DNA of 36,164 nucleotides from SHZI01 sp038214295 (GTDB taxonomy: Bacteria > Pseudomonadota > Gammaproteobacteria > Steroidobacterales > GCA-2729495): positions 1-36,164 of the forward strand of contig JBBQSA010000034.1 of the NCBI GenBank assembly GCA_038214295.1, in the 5' to 3' direction. The position numbers were made by a program, and so were the translations under genes. The number at the start of each line of letters is the position of its first letter. Position 1 is the first letter of the stretch. Positions 8,401-14,433 of this stretch are shown here, in pieces. The notes beneath the pieces are model-generated. The model did no database searches, was not told the origin of the DNA, and saw only the letters and a program-made list of their open reading frames with translations.

Positions 8401-8871
8401 CACGAACTCATTGGTAATCGGCGAGTACTCGAGGGCCTCGTACATGTGTGCGGCGCACGGAGAGTTGCCCGCCATCGTCGAGGTGTTGTAGTCGCAGGTC
8501 GGCGTCGCGACAGGGTTCGTAAATCGTGACCAGCTGCCCGCCGCGACGTCAAATGCGTACACCTCGTTGCCGAGGTAGCCCGAGTGGCCGCCGCCAAATA
8601 CCAGCAGGGAACCTGATGCACCAAGGTTGGTGGCAAACGCGCCGCCACTCCAGTCATTCATGACGCCGGCGACGCCCTCGTTGCCGGAGTAGGCGCAACC
8701 ACCGCTCGGGCAAGGGTCGACGCTGGCGACGGTGTTGGACGAAACCGCGACCCACTTGCCAACCGGCAGGTCGGCGGCAGTGACGGCAAGAACCGGGTGG
8801 GGGACGTGCAGAGCCAGCGCGAGGGCAGTGGACTGGAGAAAGTGTCGAAATCCGATTCGGCGATAGTTCAT
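5419..8871 (-). CDS. Large exported multidomain protein (beta-propeller, Ig-like repeats, lectin/lyase-like core, C-terminal anchor)
   Basis: The start ATG at 8871 is chosen because an AGGAGG (8881-8886) sits nine bases upstream and the first 29 residues form a signal peptide ending near HPVLA; an in-frame ATG at 8943 would add 24 non-signal-like residues. The 1150-residue product has several parts. About 30-395 is a kelch/galactose-oxidase-like region with repeated VYAFD and LRKYDPVANTW blades. Five Ig-like repeats follow at about 398-557 (two) and 842-1083 (three), each with a C(x)ASGAWSG core and a second Cys. Between them, at about 557-825, is a beta-sandwich-like domain resembling concanavalin/polysaccharide-lyase folds. 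A Gly/Ser-rich linker leads to a short hydrophobic stretch LELVIGLLTLLA and an Arg-rich tail. It is preceded by a c-di-GMP riboswitch, so a biofilm-matrix or adhesin role is likely. No PEP motif is present at the C-terminus. Function is inferred. Confidence 0.85.
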   Translation of the reverse strand: MNYRRIGFRHFLQSTALALALHVPHPVLAVTAADLPVGKWVAVSSNTVASVDPCPSGGCAYSGNEGVAGVMNDWSGGAFATNLGASGSLLVFGGGHSGYLGNEVYAFDVAAGSWSRFTNPVATPTCDYNTSTMAGNSPCAAHMYEALEYSPITNEFVKLGSSSDGSTVLGTPYVHALNLQTKQWRRGARMPTWEGSISDDGEGAATAWDGRRNVIWWQGSWRAYQTSNKVLRKYDPVANTWTEYPGANVNIDTAAAFDSQRQIFLVVDGRSNQKVYGYDTSLDTPVVYTLATTGDLTPQQTDAIGLDYDPVTDQFVAWVGGSAVYTLKAPANWKTGTWTWKRVAAASGSASPSANGQGTYGRFRYVPALNAFIAANTVSSPVYMYKLSASGGTPAGGAAPTVSLGAEPNSVATGGTTTLTWSSLDATSCTASGAWSGSKATSGSTSVGPLNGTSTFTLSCLGSGGTTNQSATVQVVSQGPTISLSASPATISPSGTSVLSWSATNATSCTASGAWSGTKSVSGSQTVGPLSASATYTLNCAGSGGTNQRSQIVTVQDQAQINNFQARCAGPGVLQCVGFDSAADFASGILYPAWDGQVRGVMDTNVKTSGNGALRFEIPSNSAANSSGFWLGSLGKDFGPGDTLHMQFRQRFSQAMLTTQFQPGGGWKQFILHPVGSSCTTLEFTMVNQWLQGFPTMYASCGSINFHQELSNGDIRLQQGDVDCRYQNRAGCMKYRADEWITFYLEIKLGPWGSPTTYVKAWMGYEGQPLKQIVDYPNFSLDYSSSPSERLQRIQLTPYQTGKDTSQSHPTSYTWYDELIISTQPIPAPTGTVGGSPPAATPPAVTLSAQPATVNSGGTTALSWSATNADNCTASGGWSGTKSTSGSASVGPISQATTFSLQCFNSVGDSDSRSVQVTVAQAAALPAIEFYADPSTVELGRSSIVYWSVTNAYTCVGEGAWSGDKGTVGSEPMFLSATRTYDLVCTGSGGTSRKSATIEVVSPGQPTLTFRANSPSVQQGTTGTVTWSTTNVNSCLASGAWSGARSSSGVETVGPLSAISTFRLVCTGPGGTVDAMTQIGVTAPAGSGSGGGSTGGSTGGSSGGSGGTPAPSTSSSGGSATGPLELVIGLLTLLASRTRRPGRRKSLSVG
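5620..6345 (-). repeat. Three tandem Ig-like repeat units (C-terminal set)
   Basis: Three units of about 75-85 codons, each with the pattern W(S/T) then C, then (A/G)SG-x-WSG, SG, VGPL or a variant, and a closing L-x-C followed by a Gly-rich turn. The middle unit is the most diverged (CVGEGAWSGDK). The paired Cys residues are likely disulfide-bonded after export. DNA identity between units is moderate, which suggests old duplications rather than recent slippage. Confidence 0.8.
7200..7675 (-). repeat. Two tandem Ig-like repeat units (N-terminal set)
   Basis: Two adjacent units of about 80 codons, both carrying SCTASGAWSG and a second Cys about 30 residues later, with VGPL between. They are closer to each other than to the C-terminal units and separate the propeller from the central beta-sandwich domain. 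Confidence 0.8.
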
Positions 8872-8944
8872 ACGCGCTGGCCTCCTGCCAAAAGACGTCC
8901 GGGACGGCTTCGGGCAGTAAGGACGCGCGCACACTGTCCACACA

Positions 8945-8990
8945 TTGAGGGACCCTCAAGCCCGGATGTTTCCCCCGTGGGGGCGAAACA
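8945..8990 (-). promoter_or_regulatory. Two inverted repeats in the leader between riboswitch and start codon
   Basis: The untranslated leader contains TTGAGGG-A-CCCTCAA (8945-8959) and a second hairpin, TGTTT + CCCCC pairing with GGGGG + AAACA with a CG bulge (8967-8990). Neither is followed by a U-run, so neither is a classical intrinsic terminator. They may be part of the riboswitch expression platform or protect the 5' end. This is inference. Confidence 0.45.
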
Positions 8991-9017
8991 AGACCAGCCT
9001 GATTCCTCTGTGGTCAG

Positions 9018-9098
9018 CTACGGTAGCCCCGCTGTCTGGTACACGTCACCAGACCGGTGGCTTTGCGTCCCCGGGTCACCCCGGGTTTGCCCTTTATC
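9018..9098 (-). ncRNA. Cyclic-di-GMP-I (GEMM-I) riboswitch upstream of the large secreted protein
   Basis: On the minus strand the conserved GEMM-I blocks appear in order: AAGGGCAAACC, a P2 stem CCCGG/CCGGG closed by a GTGA (GNRA) tetraloop, GGGACGCAAAGCC, ACCGGTCTGGT, and GCGGGGCTACCG. These are the signature elements of class I c-di-GMP aptamers (GNRA tetraloop, GACGCAAAGCC joining strand, 3' GCGGGG-x-TACCG). The aptamer lies about 145 bases upstream of the secreted-protein start and in the same direction. GEMM-I elements commonly control exported, adhesion and motility genes. The direction of control (ON or OFF) cannot be read directly because no obvious terminator follows. A covariance search with the Rfam GEMM-I model would confirm it. 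Confidence 0.92.
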
Positions 9099-9100
9099 GT

Positions 9101-9397
9101 GCGGCAAGCTTACTCAGGGCAGCCGGCCCGAAGCAATAAGGCCGCGTATCTACAGGAAAATTGGCGCTTATGTCAAAATTTTGCCTCTGCCCCTTACGGC
9201 GTCCGCGTGGGCGGAATCCAACAGCCAGCCTGGACGCATTCCTCCCGAGCGTCGGCAAAATTTACAAAACAGCAGCTTAGGGAACTATTGAAGAATTCTC
9301 CTCGGCGCAACGTTGGTCTTCCCTACCCTCTTGCCCGGCCGCCAAGCCACCGCATTCTGCGCAACTTAATCCGGCAACGCGGACCCACCTCGGGCCG
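9101..9397. other. Intergenic region upstream of the riboswitch
   Basis: There is no credible gene in these 297 bases. The stretch is locally A/T-rich around 9160-9290, with two similar AAAATTT patches, and holds the candidate promoter at 9147-9176. The stop codon of the upstream glycosyltransferase is at 9398 and no strong terminator is visible between it and the promoter, so read-through into the riboswitch transcript is possible. Confidence 0.6.
9147..9176 (-). promoter_or_regulatory. Putative sigma-70 promoter of the riboswitch transcript
   Basis: The minus strand shows a consensus -35 TTGACA (9171-9176), an 18-base spacer and a weak -10 TAGATA (9147-9152). Transcription would start near 9140, about 40 bases before the aptamer, which is a sensible geometry. 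The -10 is poor, so this is a candidate only. Confidence 0.45.
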
Positions 9398-10669
9398 TCA
9401 CGGGGCCGCCAGCTGCGTGAACAGTGTCGCAAATTCGGCAACTCGATGGACCCGGGAGTATTCGTCGGCCGCCGACGCGGACAGCACGGCGCCCGATCCC
9501 GTTGCTGCCGACTGCAGGAAAGCGGGCAGCCCGGACTCGATCCGGGCCACGTTATCTATCGGCAGCAGCGTGCCAACGCCGGCGCGCCGGAGGAGTCCGG
9601 CCGTTTCCCCGGCTGCATCGACGAGGGCCAGAATCGGACGGCGGGCGCGCAGATACTCGTACACCTTGGCCGGTACCGCCGGGTTGGAGGTATGGCCCTG
9701 GAAGAGCAGCAGGCCGTCCGCCTCAAGCATTTCGCGCAGAGCCTCGCGGTAACTGACCGCCGGCGCCAACTCCACGCAGTCGCCCAGCCCGAGTTCGTCG
9801 ATGCGGGGACGGTAGGTTTCATCGAATCCGGTGGCCCGCAGGATCACCCGGAGATTGGCGGGCAATACCCCCCGCTCCCGCAGGGCGCGCAGTGCCCTGA
9901 GAAATGCTCCGGGATCCCGGTCAGGACCGGGATACAGAGTTCCACTGTGAACCAGAGTGAGTCCGCGAACCCGCTGAAGAACCAGCGGCTCGGCCTCGAC
10001 GGCCGCGAAGGGCTCGGGATCGAAGCCGTTGGCAATGACCTCTGAACGCTGACCCGTGGAGCGCCCCCGGGAACTCCCCGCGTGCCGCTCGACATAGATT
10101 AGGCGGGCGGCCTCCGTACAGAAAGTGGCGGCCGTGGCATGCCGGGCCACGAGCGCTTCGACCCGCAGCCGGGCCCGGCGCAGGCGCGCATCAGCCGGGA
10201 ACCACTCGCCATCAATGCTCTCTACCATCGGGTCCCTAAAGTCGGCGACCCAGGGCAATCCGGTCCAGCGGTGCAACGCAAGCCCGATCAGGTGCGCCGT
10301 CGCCAGGGGGTACGTGGACCAGATCAAGTCCGGCTTGTAGCGCCGGATGAATGCAAGCCCGGCCGCCACCGCCCCGAAGCGCCAGCTGCTCCAGCGATCG
10401 GGAATCCCGAGCCAGCCCGGATACCAGCCGCGGATGGCCAGGTGGCGCGCGGCGTCCAGGGCCGGCGCGCGCACCACCGGAAGTTCCGCGGGCAGCGTGC
10501 TGACGGAGGCTGGATCTACCGAGTCGTACGCGCCCGGGCTGGCCGTGAGCACAGCCGGCTGCCACCCGCAGGCAGGCAGGTAGCGCGCGAGCGACAGCGG
10601 GCGCTGGAGGCCGCTGCTGTGGCTCATCGGGGGAAAGTGAAAGGCGATCAGCAATACGCGCTTTTGCAC
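9398..10669 (-). CDS. GT4-like glycosyltransferase of the EPS locus
   Basis: A 423-residue GT-B fold glycosyltransferase. The N-terminus RVLLIAFHFPPMSHSSGLQR is typical of group 4 enzymes acting on surface polysaccharides. It is followed by WSTYPLATAHLIGLAL and PWVADFRDPM. The C-terminal Rossmann domain contains LVHSGTLYPG and the donor-site region HTSNPAVPAKVYEYLRARRP, with acidic residues at the usual place. The GTG start at 10669 has a GAGGA about 11 bases upstream. It faces away from the GNAT-like gene at 10764, so the 94 bases between are probably a divergent promoter region. The sugar specificity cannot be predicted. Confidence 0.85.
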   Translation of the reverse strand: MQKRVLLIAFHFPPMSHSSGLQRPLSLARYLPACGWQPAVLTASPGAYDSVDPASVSTLPAELPVVRAPALDAARHLAIRGWYPGWLGIPDRWSSWRFGAVAAGLAFIRRYKPDLIWSTYPLATAHLIGLALHRWTGLPWVADFRDPMVESIDGEWFPADARLRRARLRVEALVARHATAATFCTEAARLIYVERHAGSSRGRSTGQRSEVIANGFDPEPFAAVEAEPLVLQRVRGLTLVHSGTLYPGPDRDPGAFLRALRALRERGVLPANLRVILRATGFDETYRPRIDELGLGDCVELAPAVSYREALREMLEADGLLLFQGHTSNPAVPAKVYEYLRARRPILALVDAAGETAGLLRRAGVGTLLPIDNVARIESGLPAFLQSAATGSGAVLSASAADEYSRVHRVAEFATLFTQLAAP

Positions 10670-10763
10670 GCCAGTTTGCTTCCTCGGTTCAGCGAGCGAG
10701 GATTATAGTTGACCGGACCGCTGCCCGCGTCCGGCATGGCAGGGCCATGATAGAGTTGAAATC

Positions 10764-11504
10764 TTGATTGCCAGCGCCAAATCCCGGATCGCGAGTGCGC
10801 TCGCAGATTACGGCTTCGTAAACTCTGTTCTATACGGACTGCACAGGTTTCTGCAGCGGCTGGCGCCGGCCAACATCGTGGAGCGGCTGTATATCGTCGC
10901 CCAGCCGGTTCCCGCCGGGCCGGGACCTGGCGTCCGTCGCGGTCAGCAGATCGAAATCCGCACAATCACGGCGGGCGATCCCGCCATCCGGACCTTCACT
11001 CGAACTCCAGGAGAACTGGCCGACCGCTTTGCCCAGGGCGCCGTCTGCCTCGGCGCCTTTCGCGGCGACGAACTCCTGGGCTGGCTGTGGTTTGCAACGG
11101 GCGCTTTCCAGGACTACACCTATCCCGTTACGTTCACGCTGCACCCGGCGCACTGCGTCGCTTGGGACTTTGACGTCTACGTCCGGCCCGAGGCACGCTT
11201 CTCGGCCGCCTTTGCCCGGCTCTGGGAGGCCGCCTTTACGCAACTGAGGAGCCAGGGAATCAATCAGACCCTGAGCGCGATTTCGGCCTACAACCCGGCC
11301 TCGATGCGCGCCCATCACCGGCTGGGTACCGTAACTCTCGGCAGCATTTTCGTACTTCGCACAGGCAAGCTGCAGGCTGTATGGTCCGCCACCTTCCGGC
11401 CCCATTCGCAATGGTCAAGCCGCCCGGGGTTCAGGGCCAAACTGAGCATCAAGGCGCCACTTATCTCACGGCTTGCGTCCACTCGTAACCAGGAGTCCGC
11501 CTGA
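10764..11504 (+). CDS. GNAT-like acyltransferase, probably EPS-modifying
   Basis: A 246-residue protein. The central part (about residues 75-195) has a GNAT-like arrangement: GAVCLGAFRGDELLGWLWF as the beta-strand region, WDFDVYVRPEARFSAAFARL around the acetyl-CoA-binding segment, and SAISAYNPASMRAHHRLG, with the Asn-x-x-Ser-x-x-x-(H)-x-x-x-G pattern seen at the C-terminal end of GNAT folds. It would transfer an acetyl or other acyl group, perhaps to an amino sugar. The start is a TTG at 10764; an ATG at 10748 is out of frame and closes at once. It is one of two plus-strand genes in an otherwise minus-strand locus. Its C-terminal 45 residues are not part of the GNAT core. Acceptor unknown. 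Confidence 0.7.
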   Translation: MIASAKSRIASALADYGFVNSVLYGLHRFLQRLAPANIVERLYIVAQPVPAGPGPGVRRGQQIEIRTITAGDPAIRTFTRTPGELADRFAQGAVCLGAFRGDELLGWLWFATGAFQDYTYPVTFTLHPAHCVAWDFDVYVRPEARFSAAFARLWEAAFTQLRSQGINQTLSAISAYNPASMRAHHRLGTVTLGSIFVLRTGKLQAVWSATFRPHSQWSSRPGFRAKLSIKAPLISRLASTRNQESA

Positions 11505-11525
11505 CAGGGCACCTGTTCGGCGAGA

Positions 11526-12359
11526 TCAGCCCGTGCGAATTGCCACCAGGGAGGTGGATGGTGTGGCCATGTAGCCCGCGAACCGCGCGCCGGGAACTGT
11601 GCGGACCAGAGCGAGAATTACCCGCATCAGTGGCGGGTGCCGGCCCGGCTCAACCAGATCGAACCGATCAAGTGAGCTGAAGCCTTGCCGCCGGAGGGCA
11701 CGCGACAGGCTATACGGCGAGAACCAGTTAACCGCCGGAAATTTCGCAAAGTTGACCAGTTCCGGGCGCGTGGTTACCGCCAGGTACTCAAAACGGCGCT
11801 TGAGCGGCGCCGGATACCAGCTGTAGAAGGGCAGATCGAACTCGGATTGCCGCGGGCACAGCCAGTTCGTGGTGCTGACGTACAATGCTCCACCCGGTCT
11901 CAGCACCCTGCACGCCTCGCTCAGCACCGCTTCCCATGCGGGCACATGCTCGAGGAGTTCGGCTAGAAGGCAAACATCCATGGAGCCGCTAGCCCACGGC
12001 AACGACGTGGCATCACCCTGCAGGAATTCCACGGCGAGTCCCCGCTCGCCCGCCCGCTTGCAGCCAATGTCGATGAGATCCGCGCTGATATCGAGCCCAC
12101 TAACCCGGTGGCCCGCGGCGGCCCAGAGAAAGGACTGGGAGCCAGTGTTGCAGGCGATATCCGCCACAGCCAGGCCTTCAGTAGGCAACCCGCCCAGGGA
12201 ACGGGCACGCAGGACATTGCGCATGATCCCCGTGAAGCGCGCTAGCGTCTTTGCTGAGAGGCTTTCCTCGGCGTAGTAAGCGACGAATCGCTCGTCCGCC
12301 CCGCTGTCAGCCGCCGAAGTAACGCTATCCTGGGTAGTTACGCCCCGACCGTCAGTCAT
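11526..12359 (-). CDS. Class I SAM-dependent methyltransferase
   Basis: A 277-residue methyltransferase of the Methyltransf_11/UbiE-like group. Motif I is VADIACNTGSQSF (about residues 65-77), with the acidic end of strand 2 in VSGLDISADLID, motif II around FLQGDATSLPW, and the post-motif LLAELLEHVPAWEAVLSEACRVLRPGG. The ATG at 12359 is preferred; a TTG at 12380 would add seven residues. Its position between a glycosyltransferase, an acyltransferase and sugar-nucleotide genes suggests O-methylation of an EPS sugar, but that is context only. It is convergent with the GNAT-like gene (21-base gap) and divergent from the second riboswitch. Confidence 0.85.
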   Translation of the reverse strand: MTDGRGVTTQDSVTSAADSGADERFVAYYAEESLSAKTLARFTGIMRNVLRARSLGGLPTEGLAVADIACNTGSQSFLWAAAGHRVSGLDISADLIDIGCKRAGERGLAVEFLQGDATSLPWASGSMDVCLLAELLEHVPAWEAVLSEACRVLRPGGALYVSTTNWLCPRQSEFDLPFYSWYPAPLKRRFEYLAVTTRPELVNFAKFPAVNWFSPYSLSRALRRQGFSSLDRFDLVEPGRHPPLMRVILALVRTVPGARFAGYMATPSTSLVAIRTG

Positions 12360-12484
12360 AGTCGACGCCGACTTTGTCAAACTGCATTCGCTGGATCCTC
12401 CGGGCCAGATAGCTTAACCCCACTTCCCGTCCATTATGTCGGCTTGCCCCCGGTAGAATCATTTTCCGCATTAGACTCACCGCG

Positions 12485-12572
12485 CCGACCAAGGCAAACC
12501 CGTCGCGAGGCGGGGACGCAAAGCCACCGGTCTGGGGGAGAATCCCCCACGACAGCGGGGTTGCCGGTTCCG
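12485..12572 (+). ncRNA. Cyclic-di-GMP-I (GEMM-I) riboswitch upstream of a small secreted protein
   Basis: The plus strand shows AAGGCAAACC, a P2 stem CCCGTC/GGCGGG closed by a GCGA (GNRA) tetraloop, GGGACGCAAAGCC, CCGGTCTGGGGG with its P3 partner CCCCCACGACAGCGG, and GGGGTTGCCGG. Order and spacing match class I c-di-GMP aptamers and the other element at 9018-9098. It starts about 20 bases after a plausible transcription start (-10 TAGAAT at 12454-12459) and ends about 97 bases before the ATG at 12669. A competing hairpin CGGTT/AACCG (12565-12580) overlaps the 3' side of the aptamer's closing stem, so it could serve as the switching helix. No U-tract terminator follows, so translational or Rho-dependent control is more likely. 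Confidence 0.94.
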
Positions 12573-12668
12573 CGCAACCGTTCATCGGGGGCGCCTGCCG
12601 CTCTTGTGCTCCCCTCTCCGATCCGTAAGCCGACCGGCACCCGGTCCTTGGATCTCATGGAGAGTCGA

Positions 12669-12998
12669 ATGCAACTGAAGCTGATCGCCGTTATCGCGCT
12701 TGCCCTGCTGCCGGCAGCCCTCGTCCAGTCGGCCACTGCCACCTGGCTCGACGAATTTGCGCTCGTCAGGGCGCCCCAGACCCGGGTCGTCAGGCACCCG
12801 ATCGACAAGTCACGCTACTACCTGTGCTGGCAGGAAGGCACCAGCCGCTTCGGACTGGCCTTCCAGAAGGGCAAGCTCGATAACCAGCTACGCGCCCTGA
12901 GGCCGGGCGGCAGCACCAGTCTCGCGACGATGTTCACGCTCTCCAAGTCGACATGGACGGCCGCCGACGAAAAGATCTGCTGGGGAAATGCGGCGTAA
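12669..12998 (+). CDS. Small secreted protein of unknown function under riboswitch control
   Basis: The 109-residue product begins MQLKLIAVIALALLPAALVQ, a clean Sec signal peptide with a likely cleavage after SATA near residue 24. The mature part is about 85 residues, with aromatic/Cys motifs YYLCWQE and KICWG that could form one disulfide, a Gly/Ser stretch (RPGGSTSLATM) and no recognised domain. ATG 12669 is chosen because GGAGAG lies four bases upstream. The gene sits directly behind a c-di-GMP-I aptamer, which points to a role at the cell surface or in the biofilm matrix. Its stop is nine bases from the stop of the convergent phosphomannomutase gene. Function is unknown. Confidence 0.8.
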   Translation: MQLKLIAVIALALLPAALVQSATATWLDEFALVRAPQTRVVRHPIDKSRYYLCWQEGTSRFGLAFQKGKLDNQLRALRPGGSTSLATMFTLSKSTWTAADEKICWGNAA

Positions 12999-13007
12999 GG
13001 AGGACGG

Positions 13008-14429
13008 TTACTCGCGCGCCGCCGCGCCGGCTGACGCCAGCGCGTCGATCCGCTCCAGGAGTTCCCGGGTCCGCCCGGCGAGCAGCTCCGGATCCCCGCG
13101 GGTCTCGACGTTGAGGCGGATGAGCGGTTCGGTGTTGGACAGCCGCAGATTGAAACGCCACGCGGGAAACTCGAAGCTCACGCCATCAGTCTCGTCGATG
13201 GCCAGCGCCTGCGGCGCGTACTGCTCCCGTATTCCCCGGAGTACGGCGCCGGGATCGCCGACCTGGCGGTTAATCTCGCCGCTGCAGGGAAAGGCAGCGA
13301 TTCGGGCTGCCACCAGGGAAGACAGCGGCTGACCCGAGGAAGACAGCAGGCCGGCAACGAGTAGCCAGGGAATCATGCCGCTGTCGCAGTAGGCAAAATT
13401 GCGGAAGTAGTGGTGGGCACTCATCTCCCCGCCATATATGGCGTCCTCGGCCCGCATGCGCTCCTTGATAAACGCATGGCCTGTCTTGCTCTGGACCGGG
13501 ACGCCGCCATGTTTGCGCACGACGTCAATGGTGTTCCAGGTCAGGCGTGGATCATGAATGATCCGCGAGCCATGCCGGCCGCCGGACGCCGCCTGCGTCA
13601 ACATCGCCTGGGCGAGCAGTCCCACGATGTAGTAGCCCTCGATGAACTCGCCACGCTCATCGAAAAGGAAGCAGCGGTCGAAGTCCCCATCCCAGGCCAC
13701 GCCGAAGTCGGCGCTGGCGGCCCGGACGGCATCGCTCGTGATTTGCCGGTTCTCCGGCAGGAGCGGGTTGGGAACGCCGTGAGGGAACCGGCCATCGGCC
13801 TCGTGCTGGAGCTTGATGAAGTTGAACGGCAGCCGCGCCGCGAGCCCGTCAATGACATGGCCGGCACCGCCATTGCCGGCGTTCACGACCACCTTCAGGG
13901 GCCGCAGCGCCGGGACCTTCACGTAGCCAAGCAGGTGATCCAGGTAGGCCCCGAACGTCGAGACCGGCGCACTGTGTCCCTGGGCCCCGACGGGCGCAAA
14001 TCGGCCCCTCTCTGCCAGAGCCCTGATGTCGTCAAGGCCCGTGTCGCCGCTGACCGGGCGCGAGTCCTCGCGCACCAGTTTCATGCCGTTCCAGTCGGCC
14101 GGATTATGGCTTGCCGTCACCATGAGGCCGCCGCCGGCCTTGAGTTGCGATGTGGCGAAATACACCTCCTCCGTGCCACACATGCCGATCCGCAAGACGT
14201 CGGCTCCGCCAGCCATGAGCCCGAACGACAAGGCATCGGCGAGCGCGGGACTCGACAACCGCATGTCCTGGCCAACCACCACGTTGCCGGGCCGGATAAA
14301 CTCCGCATAGGCGCGCCCGATGCGCGCCGCCACGTCCTCGTTGAGATCGTCCGGAACACGGCCCCGGATGTCATAGGCCTTGAAACAGTTCAGGGGCGCG
14401 CCAGGCGAATTTCGAGCCGCTGGGGGCAC
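13008..14429 (-). CDS. manB: Phosphomannomutase (CpsG/ManB type)
   Basis: A 473-residue alpha-D-phosphohexomutase that interconverts mannose-6-P and mannose-1-P in the GDP-mannose pathway. FKAYDIRG opens the protein. The phosphoserine loop TASHNP places the catalytic Ser at about residue 107, and the metal site is WDGDFDRCFLFDE. The wording GTEEVYFAT and MKLVREDSRPVSGDTGL resembles enterobacterial CpsG/ManB more than AlgC, although AlgC-like dual phosphoglucomutase activity is possible. The GTG at 14429 starts four bases after the guanylyltransferase stop and gives a family-typical length; upstream residues in the same frame are overlap with the neighbouring gene. The product feeds the preceding gene's enzyme. 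Confidence 0.92.
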   Translation of the reverse strand: MPPAARNSPGAPLNCFKAYDIRGRVPDDLNEDVAARIGRAYAEFIRPGNVVVGQDMRLSSPALADALSFGLMAGGADVLRIGMCGTEEVYFATSQLKAGGGLMVTASHNPADWNGMKLVREDSRPVSGDTGLDDIRALAERGRFAPVGAQGHSAPVSTFGAYLDHLLGYVKVPALRPLKVVVNAGNGGAGHVIDGLAARLPFNFIKLQHEADGRFPHGVPNPLLPENRQITSDAVRAASADFGVAWDGDFDRCFLFDERGEFIEGYYIVGLLAQAMLTQAASGGRHGSRIIHDPRLTWNTIDVVRKHGGVPVQSKTGHAFIKERMRAEDAIYGGEMSAHHYFRNFAYCDSGMIPWLLVAGLLSSSGQPLSSLVAARIAAFPCSGEINRQVGDPGAVLRGIREQYAPQALAIDETDGVSFEFPAWRFNLRLSNTEPLIRLNVETRGDPELLAGRTRELLERIDALASAGAAARE

Positions 14430-14433
14430 GTTC

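Noticed and set aside
8945..8959. GAGGGACCCTC palindrome shared with 30928-30938
   Set aside because: Eleven-base G/C-rich palindromes recur by chance in such sequence; contexts are unrelated.
9160..9290. sigma-54 promoter as used by some PEP-CTERM/EPS genes
   Set aside because: No GG-N10-GC element with proper TGGCAC/TTGCA context was found on either strand here or before 5324.
12352..12585. Minus-strand open frame across the second riboswitch
   Set aside because: It is the complement of the aptamer; its resemblance to a frame at 9001-9139 (TGGFASP) simply reflects the shared GEMM-I sequence.
12444..12668. Longer reading frame in front of the small secreted protein
   Set aside because: This open stretch covers the riboswitch and leader; the ribosome-binding site and signal peptide place the start at 12669.
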